Assembly (NCBI RefSeq): GCF_000294775.2
Contig: NZ_CP015507.1
Location: forward strand, 1 to 64,000
Direction: 5' to 3'
Source of the DNA: Cytobacillus oceanisediminis 2691
GTDB lineage: Bacteria > Bacillota > Bacilli > Bacillales > Cytobacillaceae
Length of the DNA stretch: 64,000 nucleotides
Shown here in pieces: positions 7,714 to 15,763 of this stretch. Numbering within the stretch: the stretch's first letter is position 1; every line of letters starts with the position of its first letter. Both the position numbers and the translations under genes were made by a program. A model generated the notes under the pieces. That model was not told where the DNA came from and searched no databases. It saw only the letters and a program-made list of their open reading frames with translations.

Positions 7714-8652
7714 ATGAAAAACTATTTAACCTTGCTTTTTGCGATTATCTTTATGGTTGGATGTACGAACACAGAAGATGTATCTGTTACAGAAGAAAAA
7801 ACAGATTCGCAAGTAACCACAGTTCATACAACCGAAAATAGCAATCAAGAGAAAACTGAGAAAGTAGAAACTACTACAATTGTTGATGAACCAGTAGAAA
7901 AGGAAGCTCCAGCCCAACAAAATAATGAACTGTTCCCAGGATACAAATTGATTGAAGTTGATGGTGGAGATTTATCTGGATATCGTCAATCTAACATAGT
8001 TGTTGATATTGGCTTTGGAGATCGTAAATATTGGGCGTTTACAAATGAACACGGACAACTAGTGCGTGTCATTGCCGATGAAATTATTCTACAAGATGAC
8101 AGTACAGAACCTGTATTACCGTCTGGCAGATACTACTCTGATGAGGCAAAAGTTACAGGTGTTGAAAGAGACGATATGGACGAAGGACACATTATCGCAG
8201 ATTCTATGGGTGGGGTATCGAATGCTTACAATATTACTCCACAAGAAAGCACACTCAACCGTCACGGTGACCAAGCTTATATGGAAGACGCAATTCGTAA
8301 AGCGGGTGGAGCTACTGACTTTGAAGCATTAATCACATATCCTAATACGGAAACGCAGATTCCTTCACATTATCAATATACCTATACTTTAAAAGGGAAT
8401 AAGATTGTTGATAAATTCGACAATGTCAACCCTGATAAAGTAAACGAATCGCTTGGTTTAACAGGTAGCAAACCTTCAAATTCAATTAGCTCAAACAAAA
8501 AAGGTGATATTTCTAGTGTCGATACAAATGGCAACGGCCAGGTAACTATTCAAGAAGCAAAAGATGCAGGTTACAGTATGCCAATAATGAGCGATCATTG
8601 GTTATACCCGTATATGCGAGATAATGACAATGATGGTATGGTTGGAGAGTAA
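7714..8652 (+). CDS. Lipoprotein DNA/RNA non-specific endonuclease with Excalibur-like C-terminus
   Basis: The 312-residue protein starts with a lipoprotein signal (lipobox FMVGC, Cys17) and a Thr/Glu-rich linker to about residue 70. A DNA/RNA non-specific endonuclease domain follows, with the DEGHIIADSMGG catalytic His motif near residue 151 and the N-rich NAYNITPQESTLNRHG segment. The C-terminus (about residues 270-312) has two DxNxDG-like calcium loops (DTNGNGQVT and DNDNDGMVGE), the Excalibur-like pattern found in secreted Bacillus nucleases. It is probably surface-anchored and involved in nucleotide scavenging or competence-like DNA processing (inference). Confidence 0.82.
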   Translation: MKNYLTLLFAIIFMVGCTNTEDVSVTEEKTDSQVTTVHTTENSNQEKTEKVETTTIVDEPVEKEAPAQQNNELFPGYKLIEVDGGDLSGYRQSNIVVDIGFGDRKYWAFTNEHGQLVRVIADEIILQDDSTEPVLPSGRYYSDEAKVTGVERDDMDEGHIIADSMGGVSNAYNITPQESTLNRHGDQAYMEDAIRKAGGATDFEALITYPNTETQIPSHYQYTYTLKGNKIVDKFDNVNPDKVNESLGLTGSKPSNSISSNKKGDISSVDTNGNGQVTIQEAKDAGYSMPIMSDHWLYPYMRDNDNDGMVGE

Positions 8653-8735
8653 GCATCTAAACTTTGTGGAAAATATATGAAAGAAGGAACATTTTCCTCT
8701 TTAGTTAGTCTATTCTTATTTTAGTCCACTGAAGA

Positions 8736-8770
8736 AAAAGGCCAAACTCTTCTATGAGTTTGGCCTTTTT
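8736..8770. terminator. Bidirectional terminator
   Basis: AAAAAGGCCAAACTC and GAGTTTGGCCTTTTT are perfect inverted arms around TTCTAT. It serves the nuclease gene on + and the replication operon on -. Confidence 0.9.
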
Positions 8771-9032
8771 AAAATGGTAAGTCATCTTTTATTATTGGTC
8801 TAATTTGCTTTACGTCTTCTGTAATATCGTTATTTTCATTCCATGTCACTTTTTCAATTACAGTTTGTCTAAAGCCACTTTCCCTTATTTGAGACTGTAT
8901 CCATTCATATGCTGTTACTGCCGCTGTAAAAGTAGGATTTTTCTTAAACTCACGATCAAGGACATGAAAAGTACCTCTTCTTAACCCCCTGTTACCTTCA
9001 ATGTTCAATATTGTTTCAATCACAATTTCCAA
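8769..9032 (-). CDS. Conserved small plasmid protein, second gene of the rep operon
   Basis: I do not know the function of this 87-residue protein. TTG at 9032 is chosen over ATG 9041. The ATG touches the AAAAAGG site, while the TTG is well spaced, and the decayed paralogue at 37975-38250 starts at the aligned position (MEIVIET against MKVVIET). It has conserved blocks LNIEGNRG, AYEWIQSQ and VIEKVTWNE and an acidic C-terminus. It begins 20 nt after the large replication protein's stop, so the two are co-transcribed. A role in copy control or maintenance is only a guess. Confidence 0.7.
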   Translation of the reverse strand: MEIVIETILNIEGNRGLRRGTFHVLDREFKKNPTFTAAVTAYEWIQSQIRESGFRQTVIEKVTWNENNDITEDVKQIRPIIKDDLPF

Positions 9033-9052
9033 CGGGTTCATCCTTTTTAGGT

Positions 9053-10774
9053 TTAATTAAGCTTTTGCTTCAGCCAATTCAACATTTTCTCATCGTTTTT
9101 CTTATTCTGTCTTTTATTTTCCCTTTTTATATAGCGCGATAGGGTAGTGTGAGCAATGCCTATTTCCTCAGATGCTTGCCGGATGCTAATATTTAAAAAC
9201 TCCAAAGCTTCCTTCATTTTTTCAGGAGTTAAAGTAATCGGCTCTTGTGAATCTTTTGCGCTTTGTATAGCCATAGAATGTCCGCTTGGTACTAATTCAA
9301 TATCTGCTGCACTTTGCGCTATAGATGTTTCGATTAATCTTTTGTTTGTCACTGGTTGCGATGAAAGAATCTTTCTGTTTTCCTTTACAATATAATCAGC
9401 CGGCAAAATATGTACATTTAACTTACTCCAGTATTCTTTAACCCAGTTTCGTTTTCCTACCATTTCTTCGTCTAATTCATCTAAATACATCCATTTTTTT
9501 ATAACACCATCAGCCTGGAGATCATCCAAAGTGTTTTCAAATTTATCCCTCAGTGCAACTCCAGTATAACGGGAGGAGAAGTCCATTTCTTTTAAAAGAG
9601 TTCCTACCTTAAATGGCTGCCCAAGCGTGTTCCTAACCGTTCTGATCCTCCATTGGAGGTTTAAATACCTTGTCAGCCGTTTATGAGCTCTTTGGCTGGT
9701 ATGGCTGTATTTAAAGACCTTTAAATCTAATATACCAAGTGTCTTTTTAGGACCTTCCAGATAAGGAGTTAGAATAGAAGTAGGGCGCACCTGGACAGCA
9801 TATATTCCTTTAGCTTCTCCTGTGTTCTTATCATAGGCTATACGTATTTTTCCTATTTCAAACATCTTCTGGAAATCCTTAAATTTATACAGCTCGCTAT
9901 CTTGAAGGCCTTCCGTATTTACAATCTTAATAGTCTGATCACCTAAGGATACCCAAATACTTGAGAGTGCCGCTACTCTTCTCATAATGTTAAAACGGTC
10001 TTCTTCCCGGTAATCAAATTCTTTACCAGCAAAACTTCTCTTTTTAATATTTCTTAGTCGCAAAGCATCATTACTATGAAACTCTATGTATCCATCACTC
10101 GACTTTGGCTGTGTAAGCCATAAATATGATATCAAATCAAATAAATCCGCGGTCAAGTCATCTAACGAGTTAAGCGTTTCACCCAAGGTTTCTAGCCATA
10201 CTTGCTGCTCTATCGTTAATTCAGTTTGTAATTCATGCGGCCGCAGCTCAGCAACCCCTTTAACGTTACCTCGATTGTCTATAATTTCAGTCGCTAGATA
10301 ACCTGCTTCGCCTTCTTTGAAATCATTCTTCTTCGTAACCATATCTCTCATTAGATGAAAATCCATATTCGTGCTGGAAAGGATATAGTCCTTCTCTAGC
10401 GCTTCTTCAATTTTATTGTCGTTAAAACTATATTTCACTTCGACTTCAGGAAACTCCTGGTGCAGATGACCTGTTATAAATGCTTTTATCGTGTCACCAG
10501 ATGAGGAGACAACATCTTTGATCATTTCCTTAGTAATTGGTTTCTGGTGAAAAAATGCTTCTGTAAAAAGGGAGATTAACACTCCAAAAGAACGCATATC
10601 ATCTGTGGGCTTTTGATTTAATATTTCTTCTTTTGTCATTTGATACGCTAAGCTGCTCCACTTTGACAAAACATGAGGGCGATCCATAAAGAGTGATTTA
10701 ACTTCCTCAAAAAGAACAATTTTCAGAGCTTCATAATTTAGGATTAAATGTTCTGGTATGTCTTCATATTTCAT
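9053..10774 (-). CDS. Large HTH protein, probable plasmid replication initiator
   Basis: The 573-residue protein has no membrane segments. Its C-terminus (about residues 515-560) is a helix-turn-helix: MKEALEFLNISIRQASEEIG, then IAHTTLSRYIKRENK. The central region is basic with RxxxxRL-rich helices (about residues 365-400). The gene abuts an array of two iteron types, from which I infer replication initiation. The alternative is a transcriptional regulator of the same origin. CTAAGGAGG precedes the ATG. I cannot match it to a named Rep family with confidence. Confidence 0.65.
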   Translation of the reverse strand: MKYEDIPEHLILNYEALKIVLFEEVKSLFMDRPHVLSKWSSLAYQMTKEEILNQKPTDDMRSFGVLISLFTEAFFHQKPITKEMIKDVVSSSGDTIKAFITGHLHQEFPEVEVKYSFNDNKIEEALEKDYILSSTNMDFHLMRDMVTKKNDFKEGEAGYLATEIIDNRGNVKGVAELRPHELQTELTIEQQVWLETLGETLNSLDDLTADLFDLISYLWLTQPKSSDGYIEFHSNDALRLRNIKKRSFAGKEFDYREEDRFNIMRRVAALSSIWVSLGDQTIKIVNTEGLQDSELYKFKDFQKMFEIGKIRIAYDKNTGEAKGIYAVQVRPTSILTPYLEGPKKTLGILDLKVFKYSHTSQRAHKRLTRYLNLQWRIRTVRNTLGQPFKVGTLLKEMDFSSRYTGVALRDKFENTLDDLQADGVIKKWMYLDELDEEMVGKRNWVKEYWSKLNVHILPADYIVKENRKILSSQPVTNKRLIETSIAQSAADIELVPSGHSMAIQSAKDSQEPITLTPEKMKEALEFLNISIRQASEEIGIAHTTLSRYIKRENKRQNKKNDEKMLNWLKQKLN

Positions 10775-10827
10775 TTTTCTAACCTCCTTAGAAAAAGGGG
10801 TGAATTTGTCCTCTTAATAATATCAAA

Positions 10828-11445
10828 ATGCACCAAATAAAAATTAAAAAATCGAGAAATGCACCATTTTACCCGACATGCCTAATCAAAATGCACCACT
10901 TTTCAAAAGAAATGCACCACTTTTGATATAACTAACTTATATAAACCCTTATAAATCAAGGGTTTAATAGATATTATATCTCTTTTTCTCTGCGGAGGTT
11001 GTAGGGGTTAACAGCCGGCTATATGAATTTATAGCGGAACCTGTATAGAAATAAAAATAAAACGCACCACTAAAAATGCACCATTTGATGGGCATCTAGC
11101 GGAACCTGTATGGATTAAAAACCTTGATTTAAAAAGAAAGTTGGTAATTAATATTAAAAAAACCAAATGAAAGTTCAAATACTGAAATCAATTACTGCGA
11201 CTGCTGCATAACTTAAAATGCACCAATTCAAAGACATTATAGCGGAACCCGTTTAAAAATAATCATTAACATTAGAGTTAAATCCACATTTATCAAAGGT
11301 TTATTAATAGTTGTTCATTTATTTTAAATGGTGCATTTTATATCTATTGGTGCATAATCTAGCGGTAATCGTATAAGAAAAAATAAATAACTTTTTCCAA
11401 AAGCTTATTATACCAGTGTTTAATCCACTTTTATTTGTGGTGCAT
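10828..11445. repeat. ATGCACCA iterons
   Basis: Exact direct copies start at 10828, 10859, 10891, 10912, 11076 and 11218, with one variant, ACGCACCA, at 11062. Inverted copies (TGGTGCAT) start at 11329, 11348 and 11438. Another direct copy lies inside the next gene at 11665. Spacing is irregular, with close pairs 20-32 bp apart near the rep gene. Confidence 0.9.
11032..11374 (+). repeat. TAGCGGAACCTGTAT repeats
   Basis: Two exact copies (11032-11046 and 11097-11111) and two diverged ones (11240-11254, TAGCGGAACCCGTTT; 11360-11374, TAGCGGTAATCGTAT), all in the same orientation and interleaved with the ATGCACCA sites. They are probably binding sites for a second protein. Confidence 0.85.
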
Positions 11446-11634
11446 TTTCTCTAGAGAGGAACATTTTCCAAATTTCGATTGAGTTATACTTATTTCAACA
11501 AATAGAGATTAATAGAATTGTCTTTAGAAAAGCTATATCTTGAGATTAATATGCATTCAGGACAAAGATCTCTTGTTCCTGGTCTTTATTTAAATTTCAG
11601 AGAATCAAAACATAAATTAGAAAGGAGCTTGAGC

Positions 11635-12753
11635 ATGAAAAGAGTGAAGATTGACGGTTTCAGAATGCACCAATCTATACTAAAAGAATTTCATTTGTTG
11701 CGAGACCAGACGTTTGAACGGCCCCCAGCATCCGCTTATGTTGTCTACCTAACTATGCTCAAGCAACTGGACTTGGAGAAAAACCAAAGAGGTATTCTAA
11801 AAGAGTTCAACCTTTCTTACTGGGCCAAAAAACTCCAGATTCCTTATTCTTCTTTGTATTCAGGGAAATTATATTTGGAGAAATATCACTTTGTTAAAGA
11901 GGAGATCCAAAATGGAATCTCTGTCTTAGTGTTAAAAGACATTGAAAAGTGCAATAATCCAGGCGTGGAAGGAGGTAAACTAAATTACCTTCTGATTCCT
12001 CATTCTCTTTTTGATACAAATATTCTCGCAGAATTGGTTAGGACAGCAAACCCAGAAGCAATTGAGTTAATGTTGTCTTTATTTAACCAGTTCCGTACAG
12101 CTATGTCTAAAAGAGAAGACATTGACTTGAAAATGCTTAAACAATCTCGTAACATGTCAACTTTAAAGAAGCAATTAAATAAAAATGCGAAGAAGGTTAG
12201 AGAAATTTTAGCTTTGCTGGAACCTTTATTTGATGTTAAATTTGAGGGCCTACAGTTCCGTGGCAATCAGATTTGGGTTAAAAAGGTATGGATTACATTA
12301 AAAGAAGATTGTGTTAAAGAACAAAGCAGCGGTGAATTTAAAGTTGATCATCTCATCGCAATGCTTTCCCATGAATTAATATATTTTCTTGATGGTCATA
12401 AAATAAAATACAAGCCTCGAGACCAATTTGACATCATGCTATCTTTTAAGCAAGAGGTATATGATAAGGTAAAATTTATTAAAAATAATGAATCCTTTAA
12501 TCTTGAAAAGTCGATTAAGCGATACTTTATTAGCTGCATAGATAGTATTGGTTCCTACATAACTGAACAAAGTGTGCTTAAATCAACTTTTAGAATACAT
12601 TCCCTGGGAGCCTTTTTCAGGAAAGCCTTCCGTAAAGATATAAAAACTTTACTTAAGAAGATCCCATATGAATTAATTCACGATGCTAAAGTAGAACAAT
12701 ATCAATTGACTGTGACTGGAGAAATACCGGAATTCGCAAAATTTGATATCTAA
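11635..12753 (+). CDS. Replication-associated protein of unknown family
   Basis: The start at ATG 11635 follows GAAAGGAGCTTGAGC; the frame is open further upstream but without a site. The 372-residue protein is basic and helical, with no membrane segment. The N-terminal 120 residues (SAYVVYLTMLKQL ... LSYWAKKLQIPYSSLYSGKLYLEKY) read like a winged-helix module as in Rep and RepA proteins. It is divergent from the large HTH protein across the iteron region, and an ATGCACCA copy lies in its codons 11-14. I infer a replication initiator or auxiliary protein. The family was not recognised. Confidence 0.6.
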   Translation: MKRVKIDGFRMHQSILKEFHLLRDQTFERPPASAYVVYLTMLKQLDLEKNQRGILKEFNLSYWAKKLQIPYSSLYSGKLYLEKYHFVKEEIQNGISVLVLKDIEKCNNPGVEGGKLNYLLIPHSLFDTNILAELVRTANPEAIELMLSLFNQFRTAMSKREDIDLKMLKQSRNMSTLKKQLNKNAKKVREILALLEPLFDVKFEGLQFRGNQIWVKKVWITLKEDCVKEQSSGEFKVDHLIAMLSHELIYFLDGHKIKYKPRDQFDIMLSFKQEVYDKVKFIKNNESFNLEKSIKRYFISCIDSIGSYITEQSVLKSTFRIHSLGAFFRKAFRKDIKTLLKKIPYELIHDAKVEQYQLTVTGEIPEFAKFDI

Positions 12754-12755
12754 AC

Positions 12756-12787
12756 AGCCTTGTAAAAAATTTACTTGTTACAAGGCT
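12756..12787 (+). terminator. Hairpin after replication gene
   Basis: AGCCTTGTAA and TTACAAGGCT are perfect arms around a 12-nt loop. It lacks a strong T run, so it may be an attenuating hairpin rather than the main terminator. Confidence 0.5.
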
Positions 12788-12833
12788 CTTGGCGTTTCAA
12801 TTTCTCATGTTTAATATTTGAATCAGCTATAAA

Positions 12834-12865
12834 AAGAGGTTCCATTTATGGAACCTCTTTTTTTT
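12834..12865 (+). terminator. Strong Rho-independent terminator
   Basis: AAGAGGTTCC and GGAACCTCTT pair around ATTTAT with T8 following. It ends the replication transcription unit. Confidence 0.9.
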
Positions 12866-13359
12866 ATTCCAAACTCCCTTTCGAATATTCACTTGTGGAA
12901 TACTTAATAATTCAATAATTCTATTGTGAGTTTGTATACATTGTATTAAACAAACTGTTAACTTGTTATTTTCTTTTATTTGCTTCTGTTAAATTCTTAG
13001 TTATTTGAATGGCTTCATATAGGTGATATTGTAAAACCCTTGGGGGAGAAGGGGAAAGTGGTTAAATGGTTAAAGGGCTTATTTAATTTGATGTTTTTAC
13101 TAATTCTGTTGTTCTTATTATTTATATGTCTTTATTATCAAATATGAACTTTTATCATTTAAAAAATGAGCATTAATCAAGTTTACTTGTTATCGAATAA
13201 TGAATGATCACGAAAATGCAAATAGGAATACAAATAGGCTAAAACCATAAACTTCCAATTATTGGGTTAGACTTTTCTAATCACTTATCAATTATGGTAA
13301 AATATGGAAAAAGGTTTTTTTCATTAGAAATTATCTCACTAATTAAGGGAGTAGTGGCT
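12866..13359. other. Gene-free AT-rich spacer
   Basis: About 490 bp without a supportable gene. Frame fragments are short, and no clear repeat or promoter consensus was found. Confidence 0.6.
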
Positions 13360-14145
13360 ATGAGTACTTCTGAGGCTTACAAAATTGTTTTTTTCGATGT
13401 GGATGGGACTATTACAAACTATGAAAATGGAAATATTCCACAGTCCACAATTGAAGCTATAAAAATATTATTAAGCAAAGGATTCAAGGTAGTTGCTGCA
13501 ACCGGTAGACCATTATCAATGTGTAAAGAATTAAAGTCCATTGGAATAGAGACATTCATAACCGCAAATGGTGGCTATGTTAAGCACGGGAAAGAAATTA
13601 TCCATAAGGTTCCTATGGAAAAAAATATAATAAAGGAACTTATTGATTTTGCGAAAGAAGAAAATTCCGCCCTATCTTTTTATACTGAAGATTTCAGTAT
13701 GAATGGAGTAGAGGATAAAGAAATCCTTAATGCGTTAAAAGAAACTTTGTCATTAAATGAATATCCACAAACCAATCCTTTTATTTTTGATCAAGAGGTA
13801 TTTTTGCTTTGTCTGTTTGCAAATGATGAAACAGTAGAAAGGTATAAAATAAAGTTCCCTGATTTAATATTTAAAAGGTGGCATCCATACGTGTTAAATA
13901 TTTTAAAGGTCGATGTATCAAAATCTCTAGCTATAATGAAGACTTTACAATTTTTCGGTATAGATAGATCGGAAGCTATCGCATTTGGGGATGGTGAAAA
14001 TGATATTGACATGTTAGAGCTAGTGGGTCTTGGTATAGCAATGGGAAATGGCAGTGAAAAACTAAAAAATGTTGCTGATTTCGTTACTAAAAAATCTAGC
14101 CAAGACGGTATATATTATGCACTAAAAAGATATGGGGTTATTTAG
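13360..14145 (+). CDS. HAD-superfamily Cof-type phosphatase
   Basis: Starting at ATG 13360 behind AAGGGAG gives 261 residues. Motif I is FFDVDGTITN near residue 11, motif II is VVAATGRP near residue 46, and motif III/IV is AFGDGENDIDML near residue 208, with the C2B cap between them. This is the Cof/YbjI-like subfamily, which hydrolyses sugar phosphates or FMN. The exact substrate is unknown. It is a lone gene between the replication module and the transposon. Confidence 0.85.
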   Translation: MSTSEAYKIVFFDVDGTITNYENGNIPQSTIEAIKILLSKGFKVVAATGRPLSMCKELKSIGIETFITANGGYVKHGKEIIHKVPMEKNIIKELIDFAKEENSALSFYTEDFSMNGVEDKEILNALKETLSLNEYPQTNPFIFDQEVFLLCLFANDETVERYKIKFPDLIFKRWHPYVLNILKVDVSKSLAIMKTLQFFGIDRSEAIAFGDGENDIDMLELVGLGIAMGNGSEKLKNVADFVTKKSSQDGIYYALKRYGVI

Positions 14146-14283
14146 AAAATTTAATATTCCTTTTATAAACATATTTGTCTTTTCATTGACTATCCTAATC
14201 TGAATGTTGATTGTAAGTTTATATAGTCTGCTTTACTTCTTATAAATTTTATGTTTATAATTTATCTATAAAGTCCATATATT

Positions 14284-14312
14284 AAAAAAGAGATCCTGGC
14301 TGTCACCAGGAC
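14284..14312 (-). terminator. Terminator of the toxin-like transcript
   Basis: On the minus strand, GTCCTGG and CCAGGAT pair around TGACAG and are followed by CTCTTTTTT. It lies about 90 nt downstream of the small toxin-like frame. Confidence 0.7.
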
Positions 14313-14359
14313 CTCAATGTACAGCAAGCTGCATGAAGTGCAGCGGCCAATCCTGAATA

Positions 14360-14411
14360 GAAGTAGTCCTACTCACATTTTGGCGATGTGCAGGGTAGGC
14401 TACTTCTTTTT
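14360..14411 (+). terminator. Terminator of a convergent antisense RNA
   Basis: GAAGTAGTCCTAC and GTAGGCTACTTC pair around a CACA/TGTG inner stem, with TTTTT following on the + strand. No + strand gene precedes it within 200 nt, which points to a small antisense RNA overlapping the toxin-like mRNA. Confidence 0.55.
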
Positions 14412-14465
14412 GTTTGAAGAAATACCTATAGCGATCACGGCAACGATAAGTGTAGCAAAGCTCAT
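14400..14465 (-). CDS. Type I toxin-like hydrophobic peptide (holin-like toxin family)
   Basis: This 21-codon frame encodes MSFATLIVAVIAIG followed by a short tail ending in KKK. That is the transmembrane plus basic-tail layout of Bacillus holin-like type I toxins (TxpA/BsrG/BsrE class), whose usual N-terminus continues eight to ten residues upstream. Here the frame stays open upstream but has no start codon and no good site, so the N-terminus may be decayed. Long structured 3' RNA and opposing terminators match toxin/antisense RNA loci. Confidence 0.5.
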   Translation of the reverse strand: MSFATLIVAVIAIGISSNKKK

Positions 14466-14656
14466 TAAATATACTATTATAATAAGAGGATAATATGTTT
14501 AGAATATAACCATCTATCCTCTTTTTTAATACATAATATTCTATTTAACTTAACTAAATTCTAATTGTATATTATGTATAATATGTACAATTGTATTAAC
14601 ACTAATGTAATGCCTCTTTCTTAACGAACTTAAAAAGTATTATAGGAGATGATGTC

Positions 14657-15763
14657 TTGAGGGTACAAGAAGTTATTTTAGAGGGGAAAGTTAAAAGATA
14701 TATATTAGTTAATAATGATGGATACCCTGAAGTTGTTGTAATTAGATACCTTAAATTCCTAGATGCTACCAAGAAAGCCCCAAATACACAAAAGAGTTAT
14801 TGCTACGCATTAAAACACTATTTCACTTTCCTTTACGAAAAAAAATTACATTATAAAAGTGTCAGATTAGAAGATTTAAGGGATTTTATCTCCTGGCTGA
14901 GAAGTCCCTATATTACCTCACTTAAACCAGCTAAATCAATGAGAAAAGAAAGGTCAATTAATCACACAATAACTGTTGTTACAGGATTTTATGACTACCT
15001 CTATCGGAACGAAGAAATAGAAAATGACATGGTTGAAAAATTGTTAAAGCAAGTCTATTTAGGAGGAAAAAAAAGATATAAAGATTTTTTTCATCATGTA
15101 AACAAAGCTAAACCATCTACCAGAAATATATTAATTCTTAAGGAACCGAAGAAAAAGATAAAAATCTTGTCTAAGGAGGATGTTAAGAACTTATTAGCAG
15201 CAACCACAAATATTAGAGATAGGCTTTTAATCCAAGTCCTTTTTGAAACAGGGTTACGTATTGGAGAGGTTCTTTCATTATTTATAGAGGATTTTATTTT
15301 CGATCATAAGAATGGCCATAGATTACGTTTAGTAGATCGAGGAGAACTTGAAAATGGGGGTAAGTTGAAAACCGGTGAAAGAGAGATTTATATATCTCAG
15401 GAATTAATGGATACATATGATGACTATTTATATGAAGTTTTAGATGAAATTGATATTGATTCGAATTTTTTATTTGTTAAGTTACGAGGTAGGAACACAG
15501 GAGAGGCTATGAATTACCAGGATGTATCTTCTTTATTTAAGCGTCTTAACAAGAAAACTGGGTTACAAGTAAATCCACATATGTTTCGCCATACACACGC
15601 TACATTATTTTACCTTAAAACCAGAGACATTAAACAGGTCCAAGAACGGTTAGGTCATTCACAAATTCAAACTACTAGTAATTTTTACCTTCATCCATCC
15701 GATGAGGAAATAAGAAAGTCATGGGAACAGGCGCAATCAGCTTTTGATATTAATAGAATATGA
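14657..15763 (+). CDS. tnpA: Tn554-type transposase A, tyrosine recombinase
   Basis: The 368-residue protein starts at TTG 14657 behind AGGAGA. It has an N-terminal SAM-like core-binding domain (about residues 25-120) and a tyrosine recombinase catalytic domain. The first Arg is in FETGLRIGEVLS near residue 197. HMFRHTHATLFY is near residue 311, the HxxR-to-His stretch continues as RLGHSQIQTTSNFYLHP, and the nucleophile Tyr is in the NFYLHP motif. It overlaps the next gene by 4 nt (ATGA). The length and order match TnpA of Tn554-family transposons. Confidence 0.85.
   Translation: MRVQEVILEGKVKRYILVNNDGYPEVVVIRYLKFLDATKKAPNTQKSYCYALKHYFTFLYEKKLHYKSVRLEDLRDFISWLRSPYITSLKPAKSMRKERSINHTITVVTGFYDYLYRNEEIENDMVEKLLKQVYLGGKKRYKDFFHHVNKAKPSTRNILILKEPKKKIKILSKEDVKNLLAATTNIRDRLLIQVLFETGLRIGEVLSLFIEDFIFDHKNGHRLRLVDRGELENGGKLKTGEREIYISQELMDTYDDYLYEVLDEIDIDSNFLFVKLRGRNTGEAMNYQDVSSLFKRLNKKTGLQVNPHMFRHTHATLFYLKTRDIKQVQERLGHSQIQTTSNFYLHPSDEEIRKSWEQAQSAFDINRI

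Larger units (their letters stand above)
10800..11460. other. Iteron-type replication origin region
   Basis: This 660-bp AT-rich, gene-free region lies between divergent genes. It holds nine ATGCACCA-type elements in both orientations and four copies of a 15-mer, TAGCGGAACCTGTAT. Regularly repeated binding sites beside a DNA-binding protein gene in an AT-rich tract are the hallmark of theta-type plasmid origins. No -35/-10 pair stands out clearly. Confidence 0.75.

Noticed and set aside
10800..11460. CRISPR-like array
   Set aside because: Repeats are 8 and 15 bp with irregular spacing and both orientations. They are origin iterons, not CRISPR repeats.
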